This document shows positions 31,701 to 50,675 of a DNA stretch of 64,000 bases, piece by piece; position 1 is the stretch's first letter, and every line of letters starts with the position of its first letter. Source of the DNA: Limanda limanda. Lineage: Eukaryota > Chordata > Actinopteri > Pleuronectiformes > Pleuronectidae. Made by a program: the position numbers and the translations under genes. A model generated the notes under the pieces. It was not told where the DNA came from, searched no databases, and was given only the letters and a program-made list of their open reading frames with translations. The stretch lies in the NCBI RefSeq assembly GCF_963576545.1, contig NC_083638.1, positions 21,479,590 through 21,543,589 of the forward strand, written 5' to 3'.

Positions 31701-34700
31701 GGCTGACATGACACGTGGTCATCACAGTTTTAATCGGGCTGTTGGCAATGATCATGGCGGAGGGTGAGTGCAAAGTAATAGAGGTCGTGGCCAAAGGTTT
31801 GGGCAGGATTTGAGCGTAGCGCTGCCGAGCCGTGCGTTCTCCCGTTTGACTGGGCAGAATATTTTGCAGGGTCTTTGGGCTCCGTGTCATCGGCTGCGTC
31901 ACCATTTGGAAGTTAAAGGGCAGCACTTTGCTCTCAACTGTTCCCACAGGACTTGGGGACATCAGCTGCACACTTCTCTGAACCTGAAGAGAAAGAAGCT
32001 CTATCAGAAAGTAGAAGAACAGAATTTTCTCTTATTCCCTACAAGTAGAGGAATGAACGTGTAACAGCTAACCGTTATCTTTTTTGTTTTGCACCAGTCA
32101 GACTCTACTGATATTTACAAATTCATTAATTTAGTAACTTATGAGTCCTGTTTCTCACCGTGATGGGGCTGGGGACAGCAGCGACCACAATGCCTATGGT
32201 TGGCTGAGGTGACGGAGGTGGGGGGCTACCGGAAGGCACACTTTCATCTGACCTCTTGGTTTGTCCCTCGCCGGGTAAGGGAGAGTGCAGCTTCTGTTCC
32301 TGTTGTTTTCTCTGGATCTTCCTCTGGAGCTGCTGCTTCGCATCGATAGAAGGTGACGACAGGTTTGTGACGTGAGGCTGGAAGGAGTGAGCCTCAGCAG
32401 TGGGGATGAAAGCTGATGCAGACTGTGGAGTCTTAACCTCTGGAGAAATAAAACAGGAGGACATTAGATGTAGCAACATTGGTACTTTTCCTTAAGTAAA
32501 TGATCTGAATACTTCCACCACTAACAATTGTCAGGAAACATTTAGTCACGTCTCATTCTTTCCCGCCATTGTAACACATGTAACACATGTGTCTCCTCCC
32601 ATAGTGTATTCAGTCACAGTGCTGTGTGGTCTTAGTTCCTTAGCCTAGGGTCCAGTGCTACAGCCTTGTTTCCTTTTTTTCTAGTGTAAGTCTTCTGGGG
32701 TTTGTTAACTCTGCTTTCGTTCTTAAACCGGTCGAGTTGTGCATATGAGTCCTCTGACATGTGTTTACCCAGCTGAAATATTATGTGTATATAGGCTTGA
32801 ATCACAATATTTGGTTTAAACACAACATGAAAAGCCAACAAGCCGGCAGCGCTTCGGTTGGTTGGGTTCTATTAAGGTCAATTTATGTTCTTTGAGTCAC
32901 TTCTGTTGTTTAACTAATTTTAAGTTGGTTTAAGGTTCTTTCTATAATTAATCACCTTGAAACTAATTAACCTCTGCAAGTTTTTTGTGGCACTTCACCG
33001 TTGTGTGTTATTACTTATTCAACTACTTTATTTTCACTACAATGGAACTTCCCTGCAAAGGTCTTTCACACGGAGCTTGAATCAACATTTTAAGCCAGTA
33101 ACTGCACTGACAGATAGTTGCCACTAGATGTCATTTTCCAACTACAGTTTAAAACCGCATAACATGAGGCCAGCAGCAGAACCGAAGTGCTACCTGTGGC
33201 TGTGCCGGTCACAATGGTGAGAGCTGCCAGAGACTTGTTGCTGATGTAGTGGCTGTCGATGAGGAAGCGGGCCAGATCCTCCACTGCATCAAACTGGCGT
33301 TTCAGCACCTTCTGGGCCCACTCACACACCAAGTCACAGGCTGCAAACCGAACCTCCTCCTTGATGCTGCTGAGCTGACCTGGTGACTCCAGGACGTCAC
33401 ACTGCAGCTACACACATTACATAAGATGTTATTTACAAAGAGACACTTAAGATGATTCTGAAATATTTACAAGAAGGCTGTAAGGGTTCTTACTCCTTCT
33501 GGTGATTTATGGAGATCCAGAGCAGGTAACGATGGCATGTGAACAAAGGGTCTCTTCCTTAATCCACTATAGCAATATGTGAACTGGTGTTAAGATGAAA
33601 AACATGTGATTCCAGAACATTTACATGTGCTACCAATATACAGGATAATATCGTAAATGATTGGTACATTTAACACCTCTGAGTTTAAAATGATCATGTA
33701 ATAATCAAGCAGTTCCAATAGATTAAAGGTCATAAAAGAAAAGTTTTAAAATCATGAATGAGTCATGAAGGTCAAGATCACAGTGACTCCCTGTGCGTCT
33801 ATGTATTATGCTTGTGCTTCCGAGGCAGAGAGGGGACTTTATTCCATTTCACATCTATATTTAGAGAGGGGCTTATGAACTGAAACAGCAGATGGTCTGT
33901 GACCAGAGACAGAGGCCAGACTGGCACAATCCATTCCACCGAAGGATATTTTGATTTTCCTCTCATGCCAAGTCGACGCGCCTTCATGTTCGGGAAGACG
34001 TTTTTCATCATTTTTCCAAAGTCCGCAGCGCTCAGCGGGTGGTAGTTGAGATTGTCACAGAAACTCCTGAAACACAAGGCAGGCAGAGTTAATGTGATGA
34101 ATCAGTCAGTTTTCAACCATATCACAGCAAATACCTTGAATTATAAATCAAAGTCCTAGTACAAGTATAGATGTTCCCATAACAATACAGCACCAGAAAT
34201 GGTTCTGATACTGCTGAAAATACTGGGTCGGATATCGGCGAATTTTTGAATCTATTTACCGATCAGCTACCAAGTCTTTAAACTATATTAGTTTCACGCA
34301 GATGAAACTGTAAATTTCTTTCCCCAGAAATCACTTCTTCATCGCAGCTCCAAAACAACAGTTACTCTGTATTGTCACTGACAGGTGCTGCTTTTAGAGT
34401 GGAGAAGATGAAGTCATTTCTGGTGGAGATAACTAAAATAATTGTTTTTTCTCTCATCAGTGAAAGCTCCAGAAACCCAATGTACCCACAGCACCAGACA
34501 TATTATTATGTTATTATATAGGTTAACATAAAAGAGGAATTCTCACAATTAAGTTGTAAAAGCGATTTACAGTTGGACAAACTTGTAAGATGAGATGTAT
34601 CGAAACTAAACCGAAAGCCACATCTGACATTATTGTATTACGGTTCATTGTACATCATCCTTTTTCCCATCTAACATTGAGTGTTCTTAATCGTTATATA

Positions 34701-37700
34701 TATCCCAAGTATGTACCACACAGCTACATGTATGGATAAACAGGATGTATGTATAAACTGTCGTCATTTGTCTTTGTCATCTAAAAGCTCCAGTGAGTTC
34801 TTATGATACAAATTCTTCTCATTTACTTTGATAATAACTCCCTTAGAAATACTTTTGTGGTGTCATGAATTTTGAAAATTATCGGATAGACTTAATATGA
34901 TTACTTCATTCAAAAGAAACTGTTCCTATTGTTTTCTAGTGCAGCACATTATGTTTCTCTGAAGCCTTTTCACCTGTCAATCCTAAAGGCGCCAATATTT
35001 CTGGAGGCCACTGTATTTCTGTTCTGGTGGAGTTAAAAAGGCAGTTACATAACACTGTCAGAGCATTTCAATGACTGTCTCAGACTTTCCATTCTAATAT
35101 TACCAGCACATGCTGCCGTGATTCTCATGCCTGCGCCGTCTATTTATATTGACGCTTTAGCTGGCAGCAGTTTAGTGGAGAAAGAGACTTGAACACGAGG
35201 AGCCGTGAGGTGAAACATCACAGATAAAGAATGAAATAAATGATCAATATTATGGTTCATTATTAAGAAAATAAACTGATCCTTTCATTCTCACTGTGAT
35301 TTTTATTTTATTGGGAAACTTAAAGTTTCCGCCTGAAATTGTTTAGTTTTTTTTAGAGATTTTTTGTAAATGTGTGTAATGAAAGAAAAGAAAAACCTAC
35401 TTGTATTCATCATAGACTTCCTGTTTGGGGAGAGATGTCTCCGGGTATTCCTCTAAATGATCGCGGATCCAGTTGAACGCATGCATCTGCTGAGTGCGGC
35501 TTGAAGACAGGGCGTTCTGGTCACTGAGAAAAGATGTAGATCACTGTGATTATTCACATCATATAGCTAATAAAAACTGTCTGCCAGAATCAATGATAAA
35601 ACCTTAAGTTGTTTGTTGTTTTAAAATCATTACAGAGTCCATTTATCTCTAAATCCTGTCAGAGCAGGTGAAGCTTTACCTCTTCTCAATGCTGCTGCAG
35701 CTGCTCGGACCAGAAGGCAACTTAAGGTAGAGGTAGAGTTTTTCAATGTCGGAGAACTTCTCGACATCTTGCTGTGGAAAATAAATGAAATGCATGTTTT
35801 AATGTTTCCTCCATCAGCCCAAAGTCATTTTCTGCTGTGGTTTTAAAAGCAGACACGGTTTTGTTACACCTGAAGAACACACACAAAAGTTGGAGTTATT
35901 CTTGGACAGTTGCCTCAGCCAAGAAGGTTGTTTGTCAGCAGGATTACGCAAGAACTACTCAACCGATTTTCATGGCACTTTGTGGAGGGTTGGGGGGGGG
36001 GGGGGGGGCATGACCCATGGAAGAAGCCATCAATCCTTATTGTTACACTTTCTTTAAGATTGCTAGATAGGATGTTTTTCAACATTTTCATTGATTTCTC
36101 AGAGAATAATCCATGGATCTTGATAAAAGATGATTTTATGAAATACACATCCTGACCTGCCTTTGATTAAGAACCTTCATTAACTAAGTATTTAATAATT
36201 TAATCAAAGTCAAGCTTCGGATAGAATACAGTAGGAAACACCTTTCCTATCGTAACTCGTGAGGTCCGAACCGTTTCCATCCCTTGCTGGGGTCTTAGGT
36301 GCTGATCTATGGAGAAGTCATGCTGCAAATCAGCCTCACCACCAGAAAGTAAAACTTCTCTATTAACTTTAACAAAGCATATGGTATGTATTGCCGAGCC
36401 CTAACCCGTGTGAGCCAACCCAGTGAATATGGTTCCTATAAAAGGTTTTCAGCCTTACGGGAAATTTTTGTATTTTATTGTTTTACAACATTGAGTCAAA
36501 GAAGATTTAAGGTGCCATTTTCAAATGGATAAACAGAAAAATAAGGGTTAGGTTTATATTAAAGTAGCAACAGATCTCTAAAAGATAATTTCAAAATAAA
36601 ATGCAAAATACTTAAGTAAGCATTCAAGTATTCATTATTGCTAATATGACACATTTATATGATGGTGGTGCAGCTGGTCACATAAGCGAATGGAGGTCTG
36701 TTTCCATTGACTGTATAGTATGAGTGCATCTGTATCTTGAGGTCTGAGCTTTTGTGTGCCAGTGTTGTAGCAAAACCTTCAATGATGATGCAAGACAATG
36801 AAAGTGAATGCCTGTCATCCAAGGAGCATCCTGGGATGTCTTACAGCCTAATCATCTTATAAGTTTGGATGATGGAAAATTTGTGTACCTAAATGTTCGC
36901 CAACTTTCCGAGTTGTTCTGACTTGAGGTGGCGGGCACATACAATTCAGGAACTCAATTTTCAGATTATTCCGACACAACGTAAATGCACCTGCATCTGC
37001 CGACAGCAGCCTGTCCTCAAAAACTGAGCATCCAAAAAGGAGACTAGTGAGGGAAGCTATCACAAACCCTCTGAAGGAGTTTTAAACTTTAAAGGCGGAG
37101 AATGAAAAGAAAGAAACTGTTGCAAGTCATCTCTCAGCTCTAGTTTGGATGGTCTGATGAGACGAGGACGTCGCTTTGTGGGCATCATATGAGTCAAACT
37201 CTGCACCTAATCATAAACAGCAGTGGGTCTAGGACTGAGGAGATTCACTCTGACTTTCATACTGCATGCATTCATACAGCTGCACAGACTGAGACACACA
37301 AACATGTGCACACATTGAGCACAAGCAGCTGCAGACAGAGATACAGAGACGGACTCCTGCAGAGCCTGTAAGGTGAAATCGAAACTCCTGCCACCCTCCC
37401 GCCTCCCGCCCTTCTCTCAGGACAGCCTGCTGCACGGCGAGGGCACAGACACACACATGCACACACACTGCCAACACATTCCTCCACTAGGACATGTCCA
37501 CCCCTTTCAATGGCCTCCTGGAATAAACTTTATCCTGCTCATCTGTTCTCTTTAACATCTTTGAGGTGAGGGAACCACAGGTCAGTCACACTGAGCAATA
37601 CAAGTAGAATACACATAATTTTCATAAATGAGCTCACAAGTCATTTAAAAACTGGGCTGAATCCTTGTTGTGCATCATTCAGAGGACATCCTCGTCCTTT

Positions 37701-40700
37701 TCAGTGTGACTCACGTCCTGCTCTGATGACTTGGACTGTCAATGTAATGGAACTGTGTCCTCGGTCCTGAGCGGTGAACTCTATTCCCCCTTCAACTCAT
37801 TTTACCTTGAAACTAAATGTTTGCAGGCTCAAATACTAATTGATAAGTAACGAGAAACAGAAGTCGGTAATCACCCACAATATGTCTGAGGCCTTTTTTC
37901 ACAGCAGCAGTCATTTAGACATGTGACAGTAAGAAAAGCACAGGTGCTCATGACAACGGTCACATCCGCTCTGTTCAATGCAAGTCATTCATGACAGTGT
38001 GACAGTGAGACAGCATGCAGCCTGAAACTGAAGCAGCTGAATGGAATCCAGCCATCATTCACTTCATCATCTACACGGGTGGTTTTTACGACTGTCAGGT
38101 GTCAAAATGTCTTCTGGGAAAAGGTGCGAGTGCCACAAGTCCACTGACGACTTTATTTTTCAACGCACCTCTAAGTACACTTCTTGGTCTCAATTCTCTA
38201 ATAAATGATTTAAGGTTCAAAATTCAGTTTCTATTAAAAATCAACTGATTCATAGTCATTATTCATTTTGGAAATTCCCTCAATTAACTTCCAGTATTTG
38301 TTAACTTCTACCAAGATGGTCCACAAATGACTGAAATATTGATTCATATTAAAAGTACATTACTACAGTTTTTCACCTCTTACACATATTTATTTTCTCT
38401 AGGTCAATCCATGTAATCATCCTGATTCTGACTTCGGTTGAACTTTTGAACGACTGATTCCTCTTCAGGAAAAAAGGACACTTTTTGTACTTCTGATGTG
38501 TTTGGAACTTGTTGTGGCCTGTTTGGATTCTTTGTGGATCTTTTGTTGGACTTCTTGTGTTTATGGACTGTGTCTCCAACCTCGCAGGCAGTTTGTCTTG
38601 TCAGGTTCCTGGTCGACTTGTCAGTGTTTCCCAGTGTTTCTACATAAGTTTAATGACCAAGTTTTGTATTTTTTTACTTTGCCTTTGCTTTAGGGATTTA
38701 CTTTACCATTTTGACTACTGACTGCTGTTTGTTTATCTGTCCTCAAGTATTGTCTGCATTTGGGTCCTCACCAGTTCCTGGATGTGACAGTAATAACATG
38801 TCTGCTCCATTATCCTATGTCTGCCAGGTTTGTTGTGCCTTTATTCAGAACAAACACTCTTTCCAAAGTGGCATAGATAACTCTGCAAATATCAATTCAA
38901 TGCAATGGATCAGGACACATTTTTGCTAAGTTGAAATTGAATGCTGCTTTCAAGCAGTTTTAAGTTATGTTGGTTATTTCAGGAGAGGACTGGTTTAAAC
39001 TCAAAGTTCAGACTTGCCTTTTATTGTGTATTTGTTCATTACAAATGCAGAAGATAAATAAGCACAATAGTTTGCAATTTTTTGCAACTTTTTTGCAATC
39101 GATAATTATCACAATAAATGTCACATTATTATTTGTTTTAAGTTTAAAGACTGATTTTACCTTCTGAGTGAAGGTTGTGGTTAAAGTCTGCATTATGAGC
39201 AGAGAATGACAAACACTCGATAAACAGCAAAACACAAATCTGAGGTAGAACAATAATGCGTTATGTCTCCTAACTTACACAATGAATTAGTAATATTTCA
39301 ATATATGTCGGATTTTTGATAAATTGTTATTATATTGCGAAAATAATTGACTTTTTTTTCATTTCATTAATATGGGATAGCGTATGGACTAATGAAGCCT
39401 GTCTGAGAATCATCAGCAGTGGTGGATCACGGGATACAGGACTGGGTCTAGGGTTACAACTTTATTTACTTTCTTTTTTTAAAAGGCATGGCCGGGATAA
39501 GACCAGACAAACTAGTCTATATTAACAACTACATGACATCATTCAATATATATAAAGAAAGATATATTAGAGATATATTAGGCTACATGAGGACAACAGA
39601 AGGCCAAGCTGACGTCCACAAGCCTAGGTTTGGTTCATAAAGGTTTCATTTATTAAAAGCTGAAACATGATACTATTACTCTGTTAAGTTAAACTGAGAG
39701 GACAGACAGTAATTAAAGGACTTTAAATCACTTTGAGACAAATAAAACTGGTCATAGCAATGGTAATTTACAATATCTGCTGTTCTTTCTTACAACATCT
39801 TCCTCCTATTGGGTTTTAAAAGGACTGTGATCAGAAAGGTTTGCTAAACGGATTCTTGACTTAATTTTTAACTAATATTCTTTTTGCAATGTTACCTTCG
39901 ACCTATAGACCTAAATACTCTGTTTATAGAGGTGACAAACACGACACTGGTCTACGACAGCCAGGCATAGTTAACCATCTGATGAGTTAGCTCACACAGG
40001 TTAATTACATGTTGCCACCATTCAAAAGTTTTTGATGTACATCAGTGATCTCGCTGGTCACATCACCCACATTTTATATTGAGCTTTAGTCACACATAAA
40101 ACTTACTTTTCTAAGCTAATGGATATTTGTACAGATATAGGGCCTCCATGATTAAAAGAATTTAATTAGAAAGAGTAGATTGACCTTATAGAGCCCTGAG
40201 ACATCGCTTCAGACAACCTATGGAACTCAGTACAGCTTATGCTCAGATCTATATAGGTCGATCTTAAATGCTGCTGTGAAAAAATTTGCTGTCATTTTTT
40301 GTAATGCCAGAAAAGATTTCCACTAATAACACAACAATGAGATTTCAGCTCTACACATGATAACCACTAGTAAATTACCATCAAAATCAAATGACTTATG
40401 GCTATTATTACTTAATATTGATGAGATTTAAAAAGGTTAATTCAAAATGCAATCCATAGATCAATAACATTTCAGAAATACTCACCAGAATGTTTTCCAC
40501 TTTTGATTGAACAGATTTGCTGCAAAATACAGACATAGTATGAATTAGTATGAAGCTGGTGTAACATGAGCCCTTGTGTCTATTTATTTATAAAGCAGAG
40601 GAATGTTTGGTATGAGACGACCCTCCCTTCAGCATCTCTCAGGTCATGTATCCCACCATTGGGAACACATGTTGTCATATGCAAAAAGAGGGAGACCAGC

Positions 40701-43300
40701 GCCGCGGTAACATTGTCTCAGACAGAAGGATTTTTATCACTGTTATTTATTTTCAGTCGCCGGTAAAATTCCACTATAGGTTATCTCAAATGAATAATAT
40801 TACAAAACTACTGTGAATATAAATTATTTTTAAAAAAGCAAAAAAAACAAAATCATATATCATCATCATATATACCCATATGTATTGATCTCAAATGTTT
40901 CATTGTGAATCCTGATAGTATCCATAGACTCATTCCCTCTATACAAATTTTACAACAAATAGAAACGAGTAAATAAAGAATATAAATAAAGGCAAAAGGA
41001 AAAGCAAAATTAAGTGGTCAATAGGTATTTTTAAAGTAAGGACAACTCAAATAGATAAATAGACAACAGGGTCCAATGAAAGACACCTTAATTCAGCTAA
41101 CAAAAGCATTAGATGAGTCTTTGCTGATTCAGAGCTGTGCAACACGACAAAGAGTCAAAGCAGATACATGAATAACTTCTCTAGGACTAATTCCTAATCT
41201 GCAGACAGGTCAGGTTGTTGCCTGGTGAACTGTGAGACAGAAGGTAGGTCACACTTAAAGACACAGGGCAGGTAAGAATCAGGAGATGACTCTAAGCCAT
41301 GACAAGAACAGTTCACTTTAATTCACTGTTACCAGGAGGCCTGGTGCTGAGAGGCTGTCATTAAGCTGTTTGTGAGGCAGATTTGTCAGGTTCACTGAAA
41401 CACATCCAAAGGTGTTCACAGGGACTTTAATTAGAAAAGAAAGTAAATAACTTGAAGAGATTCTTTGACTCCCATTGTGTATAATACTCTCCAGGTGCAC
41501 CATAGGTCTAAATGAAATCCAGCAGGAACAGTATAACTGTGTAGTAGCACTTAATTATAAACCATTATTTCAAATGAAAACAGGGTGATAGTGTAATTAT
41601 AAGTGAACCTGATGACCCTGACTAAGACGTTCTCATTCTACCGAAAACCACTCAGCGGCAGGTCGCTGAGGTAAACGCCAATTTTTATGCTCTAATCCTC
41701 TTAGAGGTTAAAGATGGAGGGAGAGAGACAGATTGTCAATATCTCAATATGTTATTGACAATCTGGCACAAGCTATGCACAAGGTTTCTGTTGTGGTATT
41801 TGGGGCAGACGTTTCAACTCTGAACTGTTGTCCTTTCCGGTAATTCGGCCTTTTGACATTTTATGACTATTTGATATTTAGACTAGAGTGGCACGATATT
41901 CCTCCGCCGAGGACACACAAGCCTACACATGTCTCTCGAGCTCTTATCACATCCATCTGCACCACATTGTGCAAACTGATAGAGTGGTATGTTTGTTTGT
42001 TTGTTTGATTTTAAGCAAGATTATGCACAAATTAAGACAGATTAACATAAAACTTGGTGAGTCAAGGAAGAATCCAGTAAACTTGAAACTTGATGAAAAC
42101 AATCTGGCATGTTTAAAAGACTGACATCTATAGGTGGTGAAATATGGTGCAGCTTGATTCTAAGGTGACTATCTGACCCGTGTTCACTAAATTAAATGAT
42201 TACACTTAAAAATCCAACCGACTTAACATCAGTAAGTTGGTTTTGAAGTGTCAGTCATAGTTGATGATGGAAATAGATGGAACACAGTAAATAAAACAGT
42301 CAGACAGAGAGTAGATGATCGTTACTGTGATGATGTATTTAACAAATCAATTCACAAGAAAATTCATATGGAAGCAGATGTGAAGTGAAGAGGAGGAAGA
42401 GGAGGGTGAATTTGTGCAAACAGTCGGCTGCACATTTAATCAAGTACTGTACTTGAATGCTCTTTGACCTGCCTGTATTGACACTTTCAGACATTTAATA
42501 CTTTTATTCCCCTGCATTTTAGAAGGATATATTGTCATCTTTACTTAACTGAATTAACCTATAGCTTCTGGAGTGAATTATGTAAATTCAGTCTGTATGA
42601 TATGATACTTTGTTGTTGAAAACTACCCACAGTATCCAATAAAACAACAACAAAAGAATAATAATCATAATGATAACAACACAGAGAAAATAATTGACCA
42701 ACTTGAAAACAACACTTCAGTTGGTAACAACCAAAATAATTTGAAAATATCAACTCCACTGAACATACTTAATTCATTTGTGTGTTTACTTATTAAAGTA
42801 ATTATTTTAAGCTGGTCCAAAAAATAAATCTCAACTGTCTAACAAAGGTTTTTTATCAACGGACCTTGTTGGTGATACTTTACTACTACTATTACTACTA
42901 CTACTTTACTACTATTCTTAAGCTTAAGAAAACATTTGTGAGTATTATCAAATTTTAATCTTGCTACTTTGATTCAAGTCAAAGGTCTAAAAACCTCATC
43001 CACCCCCATCTCCTGTCATTGAGAATAAAAACAGCCCAAAATCACAACATGTCCCCACGTGGTTTAACGACCTGTGCAGCGTGAAGACAGAGACGATGAC
43101 GCTCTCTCTACTGGGACCAGTTTGCTATGGGCCAATGATACATTTTTCTGTATAATCAAACCGTGCACACAGTAGTACATGTGAACACGTCCTCACCAGA
43201 TGGAGTTCTTGATCCTGAGCTGCAGAGCACTGGCCTCGGCGCCCTGCAGCCCGGGGAGGAGCAGGCCGGGCCCCTGCTGGGGGGGCTCCGCCTCGGCCAT
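28750..43300 (-). CDS. rfx7: Regulatory factor X7 (winged-helix transcription factor)
   Basis: Nuclear RFX-family factor that binds X-box DNA. Coding exons: 43300-43197, 40519-40486, 35771-35680, 35523-35401, 34066-33950, 33578-33494, 33407-33194, 32439-32159, 31983-28750. The total is 4,284 nt (1,427 codons plus stop), with phases consistent throughout. It starts [20 protein letters not shown]. The RFX DNA-binding domain runs from about residue 78 to 165: [74 protein letters not shown]. The last exon alone encodes 1,077 residues, including [36 protein letters not shown] and a C-terminus [12 protein letters not shown]. These match human RFX7, which has similar length and the same single giant last exon. 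The start is chosen at the exon-1 ATG in the GC-rich region. All introns are GT-AG except the one at 33579-33949 (AT-AC). The fish genome duplication left two rfx7 copies in some species; which one this is cannot be told here. Confidence 0.97.
33579..33949 (-). other. rfx7: AT-AC (U12-type) intron in rfx7 DNA-binding domain
   Basis: The intron begins ATATCCTTC and ends TTCAC. A TCTTAAC branch-site-like element (33595-33589) ends 10 nt before the terminal AC. The exon before it ends GGA AAA TCA AA and the next begins A TAT TGC TAT AGT, restoring the invariant KSKYCYSG of RFX domains. No GT-AG pair at this junction keeps that sequence: the first AG acceptor candidates delete or shift the YCYSG block. 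The donor and branch point match the minor-spliceosome consensus (ATATCCTT and TTCCTTAAC). Confidence 0.88.
35772..40485 (-). other. rfx7 intron with possible old LINE tail
   Basis: No exon is seen between the QDVEKF and [12 protein letters not shown] exons. The stretch 38,480-38,800 (ttgttggacttcttgtg... ctgcatttgggtcctcaccagttcctg...tgtgacagt) has the look of a fish LINE 3' end. Short low-complexity CA words occur at 37,290-37,470. Confidence 0.35.
35992..36008. repeat. Poly-G run (17 G)
   Basis: Uninterrupted G run in an rfx7 intron. Confidence 0.9.
40520..43196 (-). other. rfx7 intron 1
   Basis: AT-rich intron between the first coding exon and the 34-nt second coding exon. It contains a TTTG/TGTTTG run near 41,990-42,008. 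I see no coding exon or RNA gene in it. Confidence 0.5.
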
Positions 43301-43720
43301 CAGGGCGGGCCTCGGGGCGGGCCGGGCCGGGTCGGGACTGGAGGCGTGGACTAGTGTGTTGGTCCGGCTCGGTTACACGACATGGACCGGAGAACCCTGT
43401 GATGCTAACGGGACAGCAGCAGCGGCGGCAGCAGCAGCAGGGCGCCGTGTTGTTGTTGTTGCCAGCCGGCCCTCCTCCTCCTCCGGCATCCCTGCCTCCG
43501 GGTCCCCGGCACTTGGTGACCTGAAGAGCCGGTGGAACGAAGCTACTCGAGCCGGTGCATGGATACGAGTCAAAGTGTAAACAGAGACCGGGCAGCTGCA
43601 GAACTACTGGCTCGTCCCTCCGGTGCGCTGCCCCTCACGTTGTGGGATTGCTCTGCATGTGCATAGTGAGTAGAAGCTGCGGGGCAGGCGCATGCGCACC
43701 GACAGCCCCCCCTCCACATA
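43301..43720 (-). promoter_or_regulatory. rfx7: rfx7 CpG-island promoter and 5' UTR
   Basis: A GC- and CpG-rich block (gggcgggcctcggggcggg, gccggccctcc, ggcgccgtg) covers exon 1 and upstream sequence, contrasting with the AT-rich surroundings. It also holds CAG/GCA and GTT runs (43,425-43,462). Open frames here are GC-rich artefacts. The position is that of a broad CpG-island promoter, which may serve both rfx7 and the divergent side. Confidence 0.65.
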
Positions 43721-44751
43721 AAGACATGTAAACATGTAAGCAGGGGACATTACTGAGCATGCTATTATGAGTGTGTATTTATATATGGGTGTTATTAATA
43801 TTATAGATGCACATGGTGCCAGTTCAGCCCAGCAAAGAAACAAAAATAAATGTCATCGTGTGGCTCCGCGGTAGAAAGTAACTAAGTACATTTACTCTAG
43901 TGCTGTAGTGAAGTATAATTTTGTGCCATATGTAAATCAGTGTTGCAGGAGGTTTGGCCATCCTCATAAGAGTAAAAGGACTAATATCATATTGTAGAAA
44001 AGGAAAAGTCCTGCTTTGCAAACATTTAATTAAATATTAGTACAAAATTATTATAATCAGTGAAGTGAAGCCTACCTAAAAGAACTCAAAAGTAAATGTG
44101 GATAAATAACCACTCTGTATGTCTCTGTGTTACTATTATACATTACTTAATAGATTATTACTGCATCCAGATGTAAACAGCATTTTACTGTTGCAGCTTG
44201 TTTGGTTATAGATTTCATTTCTAAACATGTTATTGGCTTCAGGTAATTATTATTTCATTGTGGATTGGCCTGAATCTGTTGGTTATTTTCTTGACTTATC
44301 TTTTAAACAGTGAATATAAACCTCCCAACGTGCACATCATCCGGGACACTGTCCAGTGTCTTGTCTTGTCCACCAATGATTTTTGTAATTTAAATAATTA
44401 TTATGACAAAATTAATAATCAGAATAAATACAAGGAATGCAGCATACCCTCTCATTTGAGAGGTGGGACGAAACATGTAGAACTGTAAGGATAAGATCTT
44501 ACAGTTCTCTTACAAATCAATCAATTTAAAATGTTTTATATCAACTTGTATGTACAAAGCATCATATTCAATAAACTCGTCATGAGTTTTGAACGTCAAG
44601 TCTTCATTTTTAAAGCAAATATCAATTCGTGGCATCTTGTTAAATCAAGACATGTATCTATTAAACACTCGACTTTCTCTTTTTATGGTAAGGTATGAAA
44701 AAAACATCATCCACCTAAAATGTCTTTCAAAGGCTACCGTACTGCGGAGTA
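43721..44751. other. Spacer between divergent rfx7 and tex9
   Basis: About 1 kb of AT-rich sequence with no recognisable gene. Short frames do not resemble known proteins. Confidence 0.5.
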
Positions 44752-44764
44752 GTTGCTAGGCAAC
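44752..44764 (+). promoter_or_regulatory. X-box (RFX-binding) motif upstream of tex9
   Basis: GTTGCTAGGCAAC is a 13-bp near-perfect inverted repeat (GTTGC-TAG-GCAAC) of the RFX X-box type. It ends 34 bp before the tex9 ATG. X-boxes near the start site mark ciliary genes driven by RFX factors; function here is inferred. Confidence 0.75.
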
Positions 44765-44798
44765 CAGGGCTGCGTTTGTTTCCGCTCTCTCCGTCTCC

Positions 44799-50395
<5,597 letters not shown>

Positions 50396-50460
50396 ACACT
50401 GACAGACTCAGCATATCATGTTTTTGGTTCAAGGTGTTGAGATCAATTTATACATTTCTA

Positions 50461-50466
50461 AATAAA
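50461..50466 (+). terminator. tex9: tex9 polyadenylation signal
   Basis: AATAAA 66 bp after the stop codon; a second AATAAA follows near 50,531. The convergent mns1 stop is at 50,676, so the 3' ends nearly meet. Confidence 0.6.
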
Positions 50467-50675
50467 TTCCTGTGTGATCTTAAGTTAAAGTTGTCACTTT
50501 GGAGTCTTTCAGAGTCCAATTAGTTTTACTAATAAAGTTTAGACTTGGATATTGGTTTCCTGATCATGATATGCTCACATTCAGTCTTTTTAGAAATTAT
50601 TTACTGGTTTAATAGTAATGCAGTATTCACTGTAGCCTTGAACTGCCCTCTAGTGGCAGACTGAAAGAAACACAT

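Noticed and set aside
33799..34077. Reading through [11 protein letters not shown] as rfx7 coding sequence
   Set aside because: The frame continues only into intron. The conserved KSKYCYSG is restored by the AT-AC splice instead.
43163..43580. Plus-strand GC-rich ORFs near the rfx7 start
   Set aside because: They are antisense to rfx7 exon 1 and its CpG island, and show no similarity to known proteins.
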